Shown: positions 1-10,374 of the stretch, piece by piece
How positions within the stretch are numbered: position 1 is the first letter of the stretch
Layout: each line of letters starts with the position of its first letter
Origin: Galeruca laticollis
Taxonomy: Eukaryota > Arthropoda > Insecta > Coleoptera > Chrysomelidae
Assembly: GCA_963921935.1 (NCBI GenBank)
Contig: OY998175.1
Location: 265,415,709 to 265,479,708 of the forward strand
Direction of reading: 5' to 3'
Length of the DNA stretch: 64,000 nucleotides
Position numbers and translations under genes: made by a program
The notes under the pieces: model-generated
The model's database searches: none
What the model saw: the letters and a program-made list of their open reading frames with translations, nothing else
Told to the model about the DNA's origin: nothing

Positions 1-2210
1 CTTGTACAGTACATGTTTGTACTCCACTGGAGCCCGAAATAACTGCTATATATACTGAAAAGATATCGCGCTGTTTTATGCAAAGAGGCGTCCATTTTTT
101 AGGACTTTGGTATGTTATATTTACCCTAGTTTGCTAGATATGGAGTAGTAAAGTTAAAAAAAGTACACAGTTTTGGAGTTTTTCAAACTTACGAGCTGAA
201 CTAAATTTATGTTGCGCACACACTACTACATGTGTGGATATGTATAATTGCAAAAATTTATTTAACTTCACAATAATATATAATAATAAAATTCCACTTT
301 GTTTCGTTTTAAATATTGAATTTGTTTGAATTAAAAAAAAACAACGAATCTTTTGCAGCAAGATAAGTTACATATCAGCATAATATTTAATTAGACGATC
401 TACGTCAACGAAGTCGCGGGTACAAGCTAATGAGTCTACATATTTGTGCTGCTTCCCTTATGTTCGGCAGGGTAACATTCATTTCACCGTCTGATTCATT
501 TTTCATATTGAACTTTTTGGTAATTTTAATTCAGTATAATAATTAAAATACTAGCTATCAGCTGTATTGTAGTCGCTGGAACTCGCCCTGCGACGGCCTG
601 TCTGGGATTTGTTGATTATCAATACTTATTATTGACTAGTGAATAATGAACGTCATCATTCTTAGGAAGCTCCACACGTAAAATGTAAACTTTATCAATT
701 ATCAAACAGCCGTGGACAAATTTTGTTATGACATGACAATTTAATTACTGCCAAAATTGTCAGAATCTTTTGAAGTTATATTCAACGTTTCCAAATGAAA
801 GTTACTATTTCTGTAGTCGCTAATAGTTGCTATTAATTATTACCGATTGGTTTGTTTTAAAATTTATGAAATTTCATTTGTCAATGGAATGTTATATTAA
901 TAGTAAATTTATCAAAGCCCTCGAGCGGAAGCTCTCGATTTTTAATTAGATTAGTAATCTCAAAATTATGTCGAATCAACAAAAACTGTGTTTATCAAGA
1001 TCATGCTATAATTTGAATACTTAGCTTCAGAAATAAATAATTTGTTCTTAGTATTTCCCATTTTAAGAATCAGTGTAGCGAAGCATGATAAGTTTTTAGC
1101 TCTAAAAATATACTGGGGTTGAACAAGTATAATGTTTGTTATGGTATTTATAAACAACTTGAATTTTTGTTGTGTTTGGACACTTAAAATTCTCATAATT
1201 TCATGACGCCAACTTAAAATGCAAGTATGAAAATTATATGAAGAAAACGAAAATCGCGTAAAAGAATTTTGATGTTTACATCGTATGTGTACAAGAAATA
1301 AAAGCTAGAATTGGAAAAAAACTCTAGCTCAGTTGGGATGCAAATTAGATATATTAAGTAACTAATTTTTGTTTTGGTATCATGTATGTATGAATGTTTA
1401 CTGGGGTGATATTCACTGAGACCCAAGAGATCTATTGTGCCTCCTTATTTCTACTTAGTTCCTGAGAAAAGTCTGAGCAACTAGAGTATTTCCTTTAGTC
1501 CTATTTCCTAGAAAATTTTTAGGATATCCGAAGGCTTCAGCTTAGGTAATTGTCCTTCTTCATTGGTATAGTCTAACAGTCTCTATATGTAATTAACGTA
1601 ATATTTGGTTATATTCATTCAGTCTATCTAGCCATAAAATTAAAGCCGGTAGATATAATCTATAAACATAATGAAAAAAACGAAAATATATATGCCAAAT
1701 TGAACTCAAACTTAAATAGGAACAAAAAGGCAATGAAATGAACATCGTGATTAATCAGCCATTTTATAATTCAAGAAGAACTTATCTATTAAATCAGTAA
1801 AATTATAATCCGAAAAAGTAGATTATTAATTTCACACTTTCTTTTTACAATATAATAAAAATTGTTATCACCTCGAGTCAATAAGATATACAATGTAATT
1901 GAAACGTTTTGAATATTTTTATTAAAATTACTCTTGAGATTCAAAATGACAGAGTTATGTTATCTAAATGAATTAAAATAATTATAATTTGCATTCATAT
2001 CTAAAACAAAAAACAGCCAACTCCAAAGCTCCCGTTACCGAATCGTTGAAGATGTCAAATTACTTGTGAGCCCTTGCATGGTATACGTATCTCATTCCTA
2101 AATATATATTTAAAAATAGACTCATAGCTTTGATTTTCTTGAATAATACTTTAACTGTAACAAGAAATAACCGATGATGTAAGTCTTTACCAATTTAGTA
2201 TAATAATACT
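1..2210. other. AT-rich intergenic stretch, no gene seen
   Basis: No frame in this stretch shows a recognisable domain. The open frames are short, rich in Ile, Phe, Tyr and Asn, and look like chance frames in AT-rich DNA. I see no RNA gene and no clear repeat boundary. Confidence 0.6.
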
Positions 2211-2405
2211 AGAAGGAGCTCACTCTGACCGCTACAGTGATGTGGTACTCAACTGCAGTGATGCCAAAGTTATCGGATCCTTGTTTGACCTAGAAATATA
2301 ACATAAAATGTATATCAAGTTTTCAACATATCGCCATCTAGAAATATACACGCGCACTACAAAAATATACAAATTCACGAAAACGGCCAAAATTAGCTCC
2401 TTCTA
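2211..2405. repeat. Possible small inverted-repeat element (MITE-like)
   Basis: An 11-base word TAGAAGGAGCT near the left end is matched by its reverse complement AGCTCCTTCTA near the right end, about 190 bp apart. There is no coding capacity between them. The size and short termini would fit a MITE, but the arms are short enough to occur by chance and I cannot define a target duplication beyond TA. Confidence 0.25.
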
Positions 2406-2473
2406 AAAACTATGCCAAATCAATCTAGACATAAATATAAGGTGGTTGATGCTTTTTTTAGGACTTGGTAAAC

Positions 2474-2496
2474 TGGGCTCCGTATATCGGAGCCCA
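2474..2496. other. Perfect 9-bp hairpin with TATAT loop
   Basis: TGGGCTCCG, TATAT and CGGAGCCCA form a perfect inverted repeat of 9-bp arms. Related words (GGAGCTCAC and GGAGCCCACC) follow within 60 bp. It lies just upstream of a (TA)n array. Function is unknown. Confidence 0.5.
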
Positions 2497-2563
2497 TTTT
2501 ACCGCGGAGCTCACTTATACCTCAGATTTAACATGGGAGGAGCCCACCTTGTATGTTAACTAA

Positions 2564-2635
<72 letters not shown>
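2564..2635. repeat. (TA)n microsatellite
   Basis: Nearly pure TA dinucleotide array of about 70 bp with one CA interruption near its left end. It is followed by TTAATA, as in several other arrays in this window. Confidence 0.95.
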
Positions 2636-2639
<4 letters not shown>

Positions 2640-2640
<1 letters not shown>

Positions 2641-4563
2641 TGAATTGGCTATGGTGTAATAAGAATGTTATACTTATTTTATTTTAGTTTAAATTTACTT
2701 TAAGTTTATTGTTTGCCCGGTATATTGATGATTTTATATATATGATAAACAGTTTATATTACTAACTTCTCTTCTCAGGGAAGAGTTCAAGTATTTAGGA
2801 TAAAATGATTTTAGAATTCTATATATATATATTTGCGCCAAAGTTAATAAATGCTTTATATTTCAAAAATAAATTTGTTAATCAGAATAAGTTACTTATT
2901 CAATGATTCCAAACTAAATACGGTCCTGTCCTGCTTAAAACAAATCTGCATAATTCAATAGACGTCATTCAGAGCTTCTGCCTATGGTAAGTAGATGGTG
3001 CGCAAGTCACCAGATGAAATGAATAACTGAATAACTCAAAAATAGTTTAAAAACGTTCTTCAAAGGAAAAACGATATTTAATTTAATGAAAATAAATACA
3101 TTACACTTTTACAAGTGTTCTTGAAGAAATTCAACTATCTAAAAGGATGACTCTTTCATACAACATACACGCACTCTGGTGAGATATTATTATAAGAGTA
3201 AAATACAATTATACAACTTCATAAACATAGGATTTTTAGAAAATGGCGAAATACACCCCTAAAAGCGTCTATGCGTCACAAAATTTTAGTTCTTTGCATA
3301 AATTGGTAAGTACGCTTGACTTTTTAATATATTAATAAATTAACTTGTACTACCTTATTCACTTCACTGTTCACCTCAATGATCCGTTTCTTTTATTTGT
3401 TTCAGATTCTCCTCCTGGAAAAACTCCATGCTGGCATTCCGTTTCTACCAGAACAGGAATCGATGCTGTATTTCATTCAAAGTCCAAGCAGTTTATATAA
3501 ATTCCATTATTCAGTGTTTTCCAAAAGCTATTGTGGCTATTTTACTTCCACAAGACACCATATTATAAAATAAAAATCATGGTTAGTACTGTACAACATT
3601 CGACAATTCCTTTTTTAATTATTAATATAAACTTAACTACTTACACTGATGTATATCTTGTAAGTATAATGTATTTGTTCTTGAATTCTATAGTCAAATT
3701 TTTATCTTCCAAATAATTTCAAATGATTTTCTTTACCAAAGAGTTTTGCTGCTTACAAATTTTTCTTCCCAATTGAAAAAACCTCTAGTCAATAGCCCCC
3801 ATAATCAACAACCTTTCTACATTCCGATTTTTTTTTCGTTAGCAACATAATTGTCGCCGATATGATCTTTTTTTAAATGTTTATTTACCAATCAAATTTG
3901 ACTATTTATTTTATCACTCAAATTCTTCATTTCAACCAGTGAAATGTTCATCCATTATATCAGGATATTGTATTCTAAGGTTTTTAATTGCTTAGACTTC
4001 TTATATTATTTTCATTCAATAATATTTCCTAGTATTGTTAAAATGACATTTCCTAATCTCTAAGTATGTATGCCAAATGAATATTCTTAATGTTTTAATA
4101 GATGACAGCTGTTACCTTTAAATATATATGCAAAATGAAAATTCGTTTTTTTTATGAGTCATGTTCTCTGAAATTCACATTATTATATACTTTTCTGCTC
4201 TGTTATGTCTAAACAGCTACACTAACTTACTTTAATGTTTTAATCAACAAATATTATGAGATTAGCTTGACTTTACAGAACAAAGCATTATTAGTTTCCT
4301 ATCATGAACAAATTCTGATACTTGATCTTTTTAATAAAAGTTTGGTTAATTTATTTCACATAAATTGTTTATCACACCTATTCGCAATTATCCCTACATT
4401 ATACAGTCTGTCCTTTCTGTATGCCTTCTCTATCGAATAGTGGATCGTACAGATTGTCTCCATTCAAATGTTAAAAAAAATTTTTGACTTAAAAAAATTC
4501 TTCTAGATTACAATGCACAATCTTAATTCTTTATTGTTTGATATACAGGGTGTTTCACTCTAT

Positions 4564-4566
<3 letters not shown>
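2640..4566. other. AT-rich stretch with one repeat-like splice signal, no gene
   Basis: No protein domain is recognisable. Around 3305-3315 a GTAAGT word, followed about 90 bp later by a pyrimidine tract and CAG, resembles the donor and acceptor pair seen in repeat family B (29-35 kb). This stretch may be an older copy of that family. A CAGGGTGTTTC word near 4548 matches a word at about 22788. Confidence 0.35.

Positions 4567-4567
<1 letters not shown>

Positions 4568-4601
<34 letters not shown>
4568..4601. repeat. (TA)n microsatellite
   Basis: Short TA array of about 34 bp immediately after an ACAGGGTGTTTC-containing segment. Confidence 0.9.
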
Positions 4602-4605
<4 letters not shown>

Positions 4606-5758
4606 ATGATTCTATTTTTATTTAAATAAATTATTGTGATTTTACTATTTAATCGTAACTATTTAATTCATAATTGCATATGTTGTTGAGCGCCAGCCAT
4701 ATAAAAATGATGTGATATATCTTTATATATATAATATTTATTTCAACTCTATCTCAGGATATTGGCTTCCTTTATATTTATATTTTTATTTATCTAGCTA
4801 AAATTAAAGTCTATGTATCTCAATTGTACTATATATATTGAAATATTAATAGATTGGTTATTTAACAAATAGTTTTCATATTTACAAAAAACATTATAAA
4901 TTCTAGTTCAAAATCTTAGTAAAGAGAACCCGTATGCCAAATTTTCATCATGTAGTCAAAATTATTTAGTTTCTTATTTCTTATCAAATCATTCATAAAT
5001 TTACAAATAAATCAAAATTTCTTACCGTCCTTCCGTTCTATTTTTTATCTTATGCAGGGACTGCTTTTCTCTATATTCACCAACAAGGATCTTTGTTTGA
5101 AGTATAATTTTTATCCTAAATTCACCTTATAAAGAAATATATTAATAACACACTTTACATAACATTAAATGTCTTGAAAAATGAAGAATTTTCAATGTTA
5201 TATATAAATTCAAAATTAACTAGACCTTTTTAAATGATGTTCTCCTCCGTTTGAAATCTTCTTAATATGGTTTATATTTGTATAATAGTTTTCAATTTTT
5301 ATTCATGCTATTATGTGAGAAATGTCCATTATTCCATTATTATTTCATTTCCATTTATATATAAGTTTTATAATAATTTTTCTATCCTTATATTCTCTGA
5401 ATATATTCAATGTTTCAACGTTTCAATTATCTTAAATCAATCTTAAATGGGTTTAAATCCCTTTTTCTTTTTTGAAAAAAATCAATTCATTCCTATCCTT
5501 CAAAAATGTGTCAAGTCACTAGACTCTCTTTTCAACAAACCCCGTTTCCTAACTTCCCAACTTAATTCTAAAGGCTTGTTTCCATGCATTCTGTTTTTCT
5601 TTTATATCTGTCACATTATTTCTGACACGATATCAGAATGAATGAAAATTATTCTTTATTTTATTCTTTTAGCTTCCTGTAGCTGCGAATATCTTTATTA
5701 TAACTATATTGAATAAAAAATCTATCTAATTAAATTTTTTTAACTTCACTATCAAATA

Positions 5759-5759
<1 letters not shown>
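4602..5759. other. AT-rich stretch, diverged repeat, no gene
   Basis: No convincing coding frame. A GAGCGCCAGCC word at about 4689, followed by CTCTATCTCAGG at about 4747, resembles the GGGCGCCAG and CTGTATCTCAGG pair at 20536-20620, so this is probably an old copy of the same interspersed repeat. Confidence 0.35.

Positions 5760-5805
<46 letters not shown>
5760..5805. repeat. (TA)n microsatellite at left edge of Penelope family 2
   Basis: TA array of about 45 bp that ends exactly where the 3' terminus of the minus-strand Penelope arm begins (AGCCATGAATATTGGGG). The same terminal sequence appears inverted at about 8036-8048 at the other side of the element. Confidence 0.95.
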
Positions 5806-5807
<2 letters not shown>

Positions 5808-5861
5808 CCATGAATATTGGGGTAACGGAAAATTAATTAAAGAAAACTCTTTTTTCTGTTT

Positions 5862-5902
5862 TTTCCAAACTTTCGGAAATTTTCATTTCCATTATCAAGG
5901 AT
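5862..5902 (-). ncRNA. Hammerhead-ribozyme-like motif, family 2 left arm
   Basis: Read on the minus strand: a degenerate core TTGATAA, one extra T, helix II GGAAAT with loop GAAA and partner ATTTCC, then GAAAG TTTGG. Helix II is perfectly paired and differs from the other arm (GGAAAC/GTTTCC) by a compensatory pair. The core departs from the consensus CTGATGA at two bases, so catalytic activity is doubtful. Hammerheads at this place are known from Penelope-like elements; assignment here is by motif and position. Confidence 0.55.
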
Positions 5903-6305
5903 AAGTAAATTGAGATTCTTATAATTGTTGTTATAAATTGGTGAATATATCGATATTTGAACTATTCAAAAAATTTTTTAATCATAAGTCATGAATAAAA
6001 ACATTTTCTATATATGCTAAAAATTTTTTCGAAAAGAAAAGAAGAAAATAGGTTATGTTTGTAATATAGGTTAATAGATATTGGAATATTCCTCTTTTAT
6101 TATATAAAACTCAACTTCAAATTATCATAGATGTCATCTTAATAATTTCTTCATAGATATATAAAATTATAGTAAAAGATTATAACAAATTCATTTTATA
6201 TAAAATTATTGAAAATATTAAAATCATTTACCTAAAATAAAATTATTTCTAAAAATCATCAAATTTTCATTTAGACAGTTTTAATTACGTATAAGAATTT
6301 GAAAT

Positions 6306-6600
6306 TTAGTTATTTTTATTATCAATTGTTGGTAGATAATAATAAATATCACTCAGATTATTATGGTCACTCCTTTTGTTAATAGTATTAGGCTCTTGAA
6401 ATATATAAGCCATTTCTAAGAAAAGTCTTTTTTTGGTATTTGGTTGTATGTCCAAAATATTAACAGATTCAAAATCCATAAAGTGATCATTATCAATTAC
6501 ATGTTCAGGCAAGGCACATCTTTCAGGATGTAACTTGCAATCGCTTTTATGGATACTTATACGGCTCTTTAATTTCTTGCCATACTTATTCAACATTATT
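6306..6600 (-). pseudogene. Penelope-like C-terminal fragment (end of GIY-YIG domain)
   Basis: A 96-codon minus-strand frame encodes only the C-terminal end of a Penelope-type protein. It has the HKSDCKLHPERCALPEHV block, then DFESVNIL, then RLFLEMAYIFQE with the conserved glutamate of GIY-YIG nucleases. It matches the C-terminus of the family 1 protein (10375-12711), block by block. The reverse transcriptase and the GIY half are absent because the arm is cut at the junction with the plus-strand arm near 6600. It cannot act alone. Confidence 0.75.
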
Positions 6601-7560
6601 TAATAATCAAATATATAAACAAACTGTTGGTACTGCAATGGGAGCTACAATTTCTCCCATTATAGCTTGTTATGTAATGGATAATTTATTGGATACAATT
6701 ATACCATTAATACCATTTAAAATAATTTTTTTTAAGATATGTTGATGATATTATTTTAGCATTACAAAAACTAGTTTAGATGAAGTTCTTTTTATATTCA
6801 ATAACTATGATCCATATATAAAATTTACAATGGAAAGGAAGACAGTAATCAAAGTGTACCATTTTGAGACATAAAATTTATAAGAAATAATGATAACACA
6901 TTATCAATTGAATGGTACAGAAAACCAATTAGCTCAGAACGATTTACAAACTATTGGTCTTACCATAAATATTCCATAAAAATTAACTTGATCAAACAAA
7001 TGAGAAATAGAATAACCAAAATATCAGATCCTATTTTTCATGAAAAAAACTTAAAATTTTTATATCAACTACTTTTGGAAAACGGTTATACAAATAAATT
7101 AGTTAAAAATATACTATTTAATTATTCTCCAACTATAGACATTACAGACATTAATATTAGAAACGACCAATCAGATAATATAAATTATTATGTACCTTTA
7201 CCATACATTAAAGAAATAACACCACAGTTGAGTAGGATTTTTAAACCAATGAACAACATTAGAATTGCCAATAAAACAACTCCAATTCTCAATCTTTCAA
7301 ATGTAATATATTCTATTCCATGCAAAAATTGTGATAAAAAATATGTTGGTCACATTGGCCAGAAATTAAAGTAAGTTACATCCTGAAAGATGTGCCTTGG
7401 CTGAACATGTAATTGATAATGATCACTTTATGGATTTTGAATCTGTAAATATTTTGGACATACAATCAAATACCAAAAAAGACTTTTCTTATAAATGGCT
7501 CATATATTTCAACTAACAATTGATATTAAAAATAACTAAATTTCAAATTCTTATACGTAA
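6601..7560 (+). pseudogene. Penelope-like RT and GIY-YIG fragment, decayed
   Basis: Translation starting near 6601 gives the RT block KQTVGTAMGATISPIIACYVMD. A damaged motif C region follows around 6735, where the YVDD equivalent is frameshifted. An open frame at 6988-7374 then holds the connection region and the first half of a GIY-YIG domain (CKNCDKKYVGHIGQ). Directly after this, a deletion removes the catalytic-arginine block that is preserved in the left arm (SRISIHKSDCK). The remaining C-terminal words (LHPERCALAEHV and DFESVNIL equivalents) lie near 7375-7460, partly frameshifted. This is a dead copy. Confidence 0.75.
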
Positions 7561-7952
7561 TTGAAACTATCTAAATGAAAGTTTGATAATTTTTAGAAAT
7601 TATTTTATTTTAGGTAAATGATTTTAATATTTTCAATAATTTTATATAAAATGAATTTGTTATAATCTCTTATTATAATTTTATATATCTTTGAAGAAAT
7701 TATTAAGATGGCATCTATAATAATTTGAAGTTGAGTTTCATATAATAAAAGAAGAATATTCCAATACTTATTAACCTATATTACTGGCATAAACTATTAT
7801 CTTCTTTTGTTTTTAAAAACATTTTCAGCGTATAAAGAAAATGTTTATATTCAATAATCTGTTAGAATGACTTATGATTAATTTTTTTTAAAAGTTCAAA
7901 TATCGATATATTCACCAATTTCTGACAACAATTATAACAATCTCAATTTACT

Positions 7953-7995
7953 TATCCTTGATAATGGAAACAAACGTTTCCGAAAGCTTGGAAAA
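7953..7995 (+). ncRNA. Hammerhead-ribozyme-like motif, family 2 right arm
   Basis: Core-like TTGATAA, an extra T, helix II GGAAAC (7966-7971), loop AAAC, partner GTTTCC (7976-7981), then GAAAGCTTGG from 7982. Helix II pairs perfectly but with different bases from the left arm, which points to selection for RNA pairing in the source elements. The core has C3 to T and G8 to A changes relative to the consensus. Confidence 0.55.
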
Positions 7996-8092
7996 ACAAC
8001 ATTAAGAAGAGTTTTCTTTAATTAACTTACCGTTACCCCAATATTCATGGTGGTTTTCTACCTAATTAGTCGGCAAAGACTATCTTCTATTT

Positions 8093-8105
8093 ATATATAT
8101 ATATT
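8093..8105. repeat. Short (TA)n tract between Penelope family 2 and repeat family A
   Basis: A TA tract of about 13 bp separates the Penelope family 2 right end from the TTAATACA start of repeat family A. Confidence 0.8.
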
Positions 8106-9632
8106 AATACATATACTCTATCTAAATTCTAAAGAAAACATTGAAATAAAGAAAAATGTACATATTTGGATGTACTACTAGTGATATACAATGTATTATA
8201 AATAATTTAAAAGATTCAATATGCAAATAAAATTTGACATTACAATTTCGAATGACAATAATGCAGAAGATACTTAATGATACATAGATTATATAAAGAT
8301 TTTAAAAAAAGAATACAGATGTCGCTGGTAGCAAAATTACAATTAGAATTAAAGAATGAAAATCTCTCTTTGTTATATGAAAACATAAATTTGTATTTTT
8401 TTTTAAAAAGGAATTTTTTTGGTAACCAAAGGAGAACAGAATTATTTATGGAAAAAGTTTAGTTAGTTGATTTTGAACCCCTCTCGAGAGAACATCTAAT
8501 ATGAGTTCTCTCAAATTTGCTGAATAATATAATAGTAATTGATATATTAAAATAGCATCAGATTATAATAATTAGCATGATAAGATCAGTGCGTGAATAA
8601 TTCCCTAAATAATTATATTGAAATAGTGTTAGTGATTTTTCCGGGTTCTAAATTATAAATTTAGAAAAGTGGTTCCGGCGATTATAAAAGACGTGCTTAG
8701 AATCAGAACGAGTGATCCTGATACCTAGTTGGTGAGTCCAGTCCAGATTTTATAAATTATTTTTCAAGAATTAACAGGCCTTTAAATAAAATTAAGATAG
8801 ATGCATCTATATCGCATTTTTGAATACTGACAAAATTAACGTTAAAGATATATAAAATTTCACCTGAAGAGAAGAGAAAATTTTTTGAATAGACAATTTC
8901 ATCGCATATAGTTATTTGACATTTATACACGTCAAGTGTAATTTTCGACGATTTGAACGTTTAGAATAAGTAGTTAATTAGGTTGTTGTTCTAGTATATA
9001 GGTTTTTTTTTAATTTTAAGGTTCGTAGAAAGTACGATTATTGTTCTTTATTATATTTTGGGAATAATAATTCATTTTCACTTGTTTTCTGATGGTATAT
9101 AATATATAATTTTTGATTCCAACTCACTTTGGTATTAATTCAACTCCTATTTCATTGAATTTGAAAAATTTTGGATCCTATAAAACTTTCGATATAATCA
9201 GTGACATTTAGTTAATTTTCAGTGACAGAAAAATTGTAGATGTCATTAGATAATTTAATGGTCTTAGAATATATTGAACAAGCAGTCACTATAGATTTGC
9301 AATAGTATAATTGACAATTTTGGAATATTCTTTGGAAATTTATAAATTTAAATTATTAATTTTTTTTTAATCTTTGAACCCTCCCTGAGGTAAGAGCGAA
9401 TAAGTCGATTTTGTAGTAATTTATCTTTCAGAATATAAAATTTCATATTCATCTGAGCCGGGCATAATAATTTGACAATTCCTGTCAAAATTTCAAATAG
9501 GTTATATTCAGTGATAAAGGTGTTTTCACATTAGTGTAGTTACTACCACGATTGTAACAACAGCATCTAATAATCAAATTTCAAATAAAATCATATAATA
9601 CATAATTATAAAAACAGTAGAACATTAAATAT

Positions 9633-9638
<6 letters not shown>
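8106..9638. repeat. Repeat family A, copy 1 (non-coding, about 1.5 kb)
   Basis: The unit begins at TTAATACA directly after a TA tract and ends at the (TA)n array at 9639. Conserved words shared in order with copies at 17478-18700 (same strand) and 18715-20242 (opposite strand) include GGTGAGTCC/TCCAGA near 8729, AGATGCAT near 8810, the CCTGAG region near 9380, GCCGGGCAT near 9456, and a short hairpin TTGACA-TTCC-TGTCAA-like near 9470. No protein domain is visible. The orientation and class are unknown; it may be a non-autonomous retroelement whose TA end is its tail. Confidence 0.6.

Positions 9639-9677
<39 letters not shown>
9639..9677. repeat. (TA)n microsatellite at left edge of Penelope family 1
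   Basis: TA array of about 39 bp. The Penelope family 1 3' end begins directly after it (ACACAAACTGAAAAAT). Confidence 0.95.
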
Positions 9678-9678
<1 letters not shown>

Positions 9679-9741
9679 CACAAACTGAAAAATATCTTAT
9701 TGGGGATTGCAGCATAAGAGGAAAAATACACTCTATTCAAT

Positions 9742-9784
9742 TCTCCAAGCTTTCGAAAATCTTTATTTACATCATCAGGGAACT
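9742..9784 (-). ncRNA. Hammerhead-ribozyme-like motif, family 1 copy 1
   Basis: Minus strand: CTGATGA core, extra T, helix II GTAAAT, loop AAAG, partner ATTTTC (one mismatch compared with ATTTAC in the other copies), then GAAAGCTTGG. The palindromic AGCT after GAA could give a loopless helix III that pairs between two molecules; cleavage would then fall after GAAAGCTT. That dimer model is inference from the known short helix III of Penelope hammerheads. Confidence 0.65.
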
Positions 9785-10302
9785 ACAATAAGGAAAGAAA
9801 AACATAAATTATAAAAAGTGTTCATAAAAACATTTCTACAACTTACATTGATCGAGATTGCATCATTGATCTTGAACACAGGAAAAGTGCACAACAGAAA
9901 GTCATTAAAGAAATAGGTCCAGTCGGCAATACATTTGCCTATTACTGGTAAACATTTTTATTAAAACATTATTAAAATGTAAAAAGTCTAAAAAACATTT
10001 AAAATCGAGAATCCACACACCCACGCGGACTTGTGAGAATAATGGCGGAAACTAAAAATGTCAGGTTAAGAACACCAATCATAATTACAAAATGAATGAA
10101 AAGAATCGATCTTTGCAATGACGCGAGACACTGAAACAATCGAATTGAAACTTTGAAGAGAATACAAGGGTGGTACCAAAATTATGGAAATGTATTTGAG
10201 TAATCATTCCAATGAAAAAATTATTTTAATCACGAGAATTCATATGTGATTATTAATGTTATTAATTATTATTATAAATATTATTATGGAGCTAATAATA
10301 AT

Positions 10303-10353
10303 GGGGGAACACCTACAAAGAGGGGGAACACCTACACAAAGGGGAACACCTAC
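10303..10353 (-). repeat. Triplicate GGGGAACACCTAC word in Penelope 3' UTR, copy 1
   Basis: Three units of a 13-14-base word at about 19-base spacing (10303, 10322, 10341), just downstream of the stop codon of the main frame. The same triplicate is found in the other two family 1 copies, so it is a fixed part of the element's 3' UTR. Confidence 0.85.
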
Positions 10354-10374
10354 CATGATGCCACAAGTAGGAAA

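Larger units (their letters stand above)
5806..8090. mobile_element. Penelope-like element, family 2, head-to-head inverted copy
   Basis: The left part (5806 to about 6600) is the 3' end of a Penelope-like element on the minus strand. The right part (about 6601-8048) is a longer 3' portion on the plus strand. Both arms end with the same sequence near AATATTGGGGTAACGG, pointing outward. Both carry a hammerhead-like motif. After the right-hand 3' end about 45 bp follow (CTAATTAGTCGGC...) that resemble the sequence after the 3' end of family 1 at about 17378, consistent with the start of a next tandem unit. The arms have diverged clearly, so this insertion is older than family 1. Confidence 0.75.

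Noticed and set aside
966..1426. Short minus-strand frames of 70-76 codons
   Set aside because: Chance AT-rich frames: no domain, no repeat support, no splice context.
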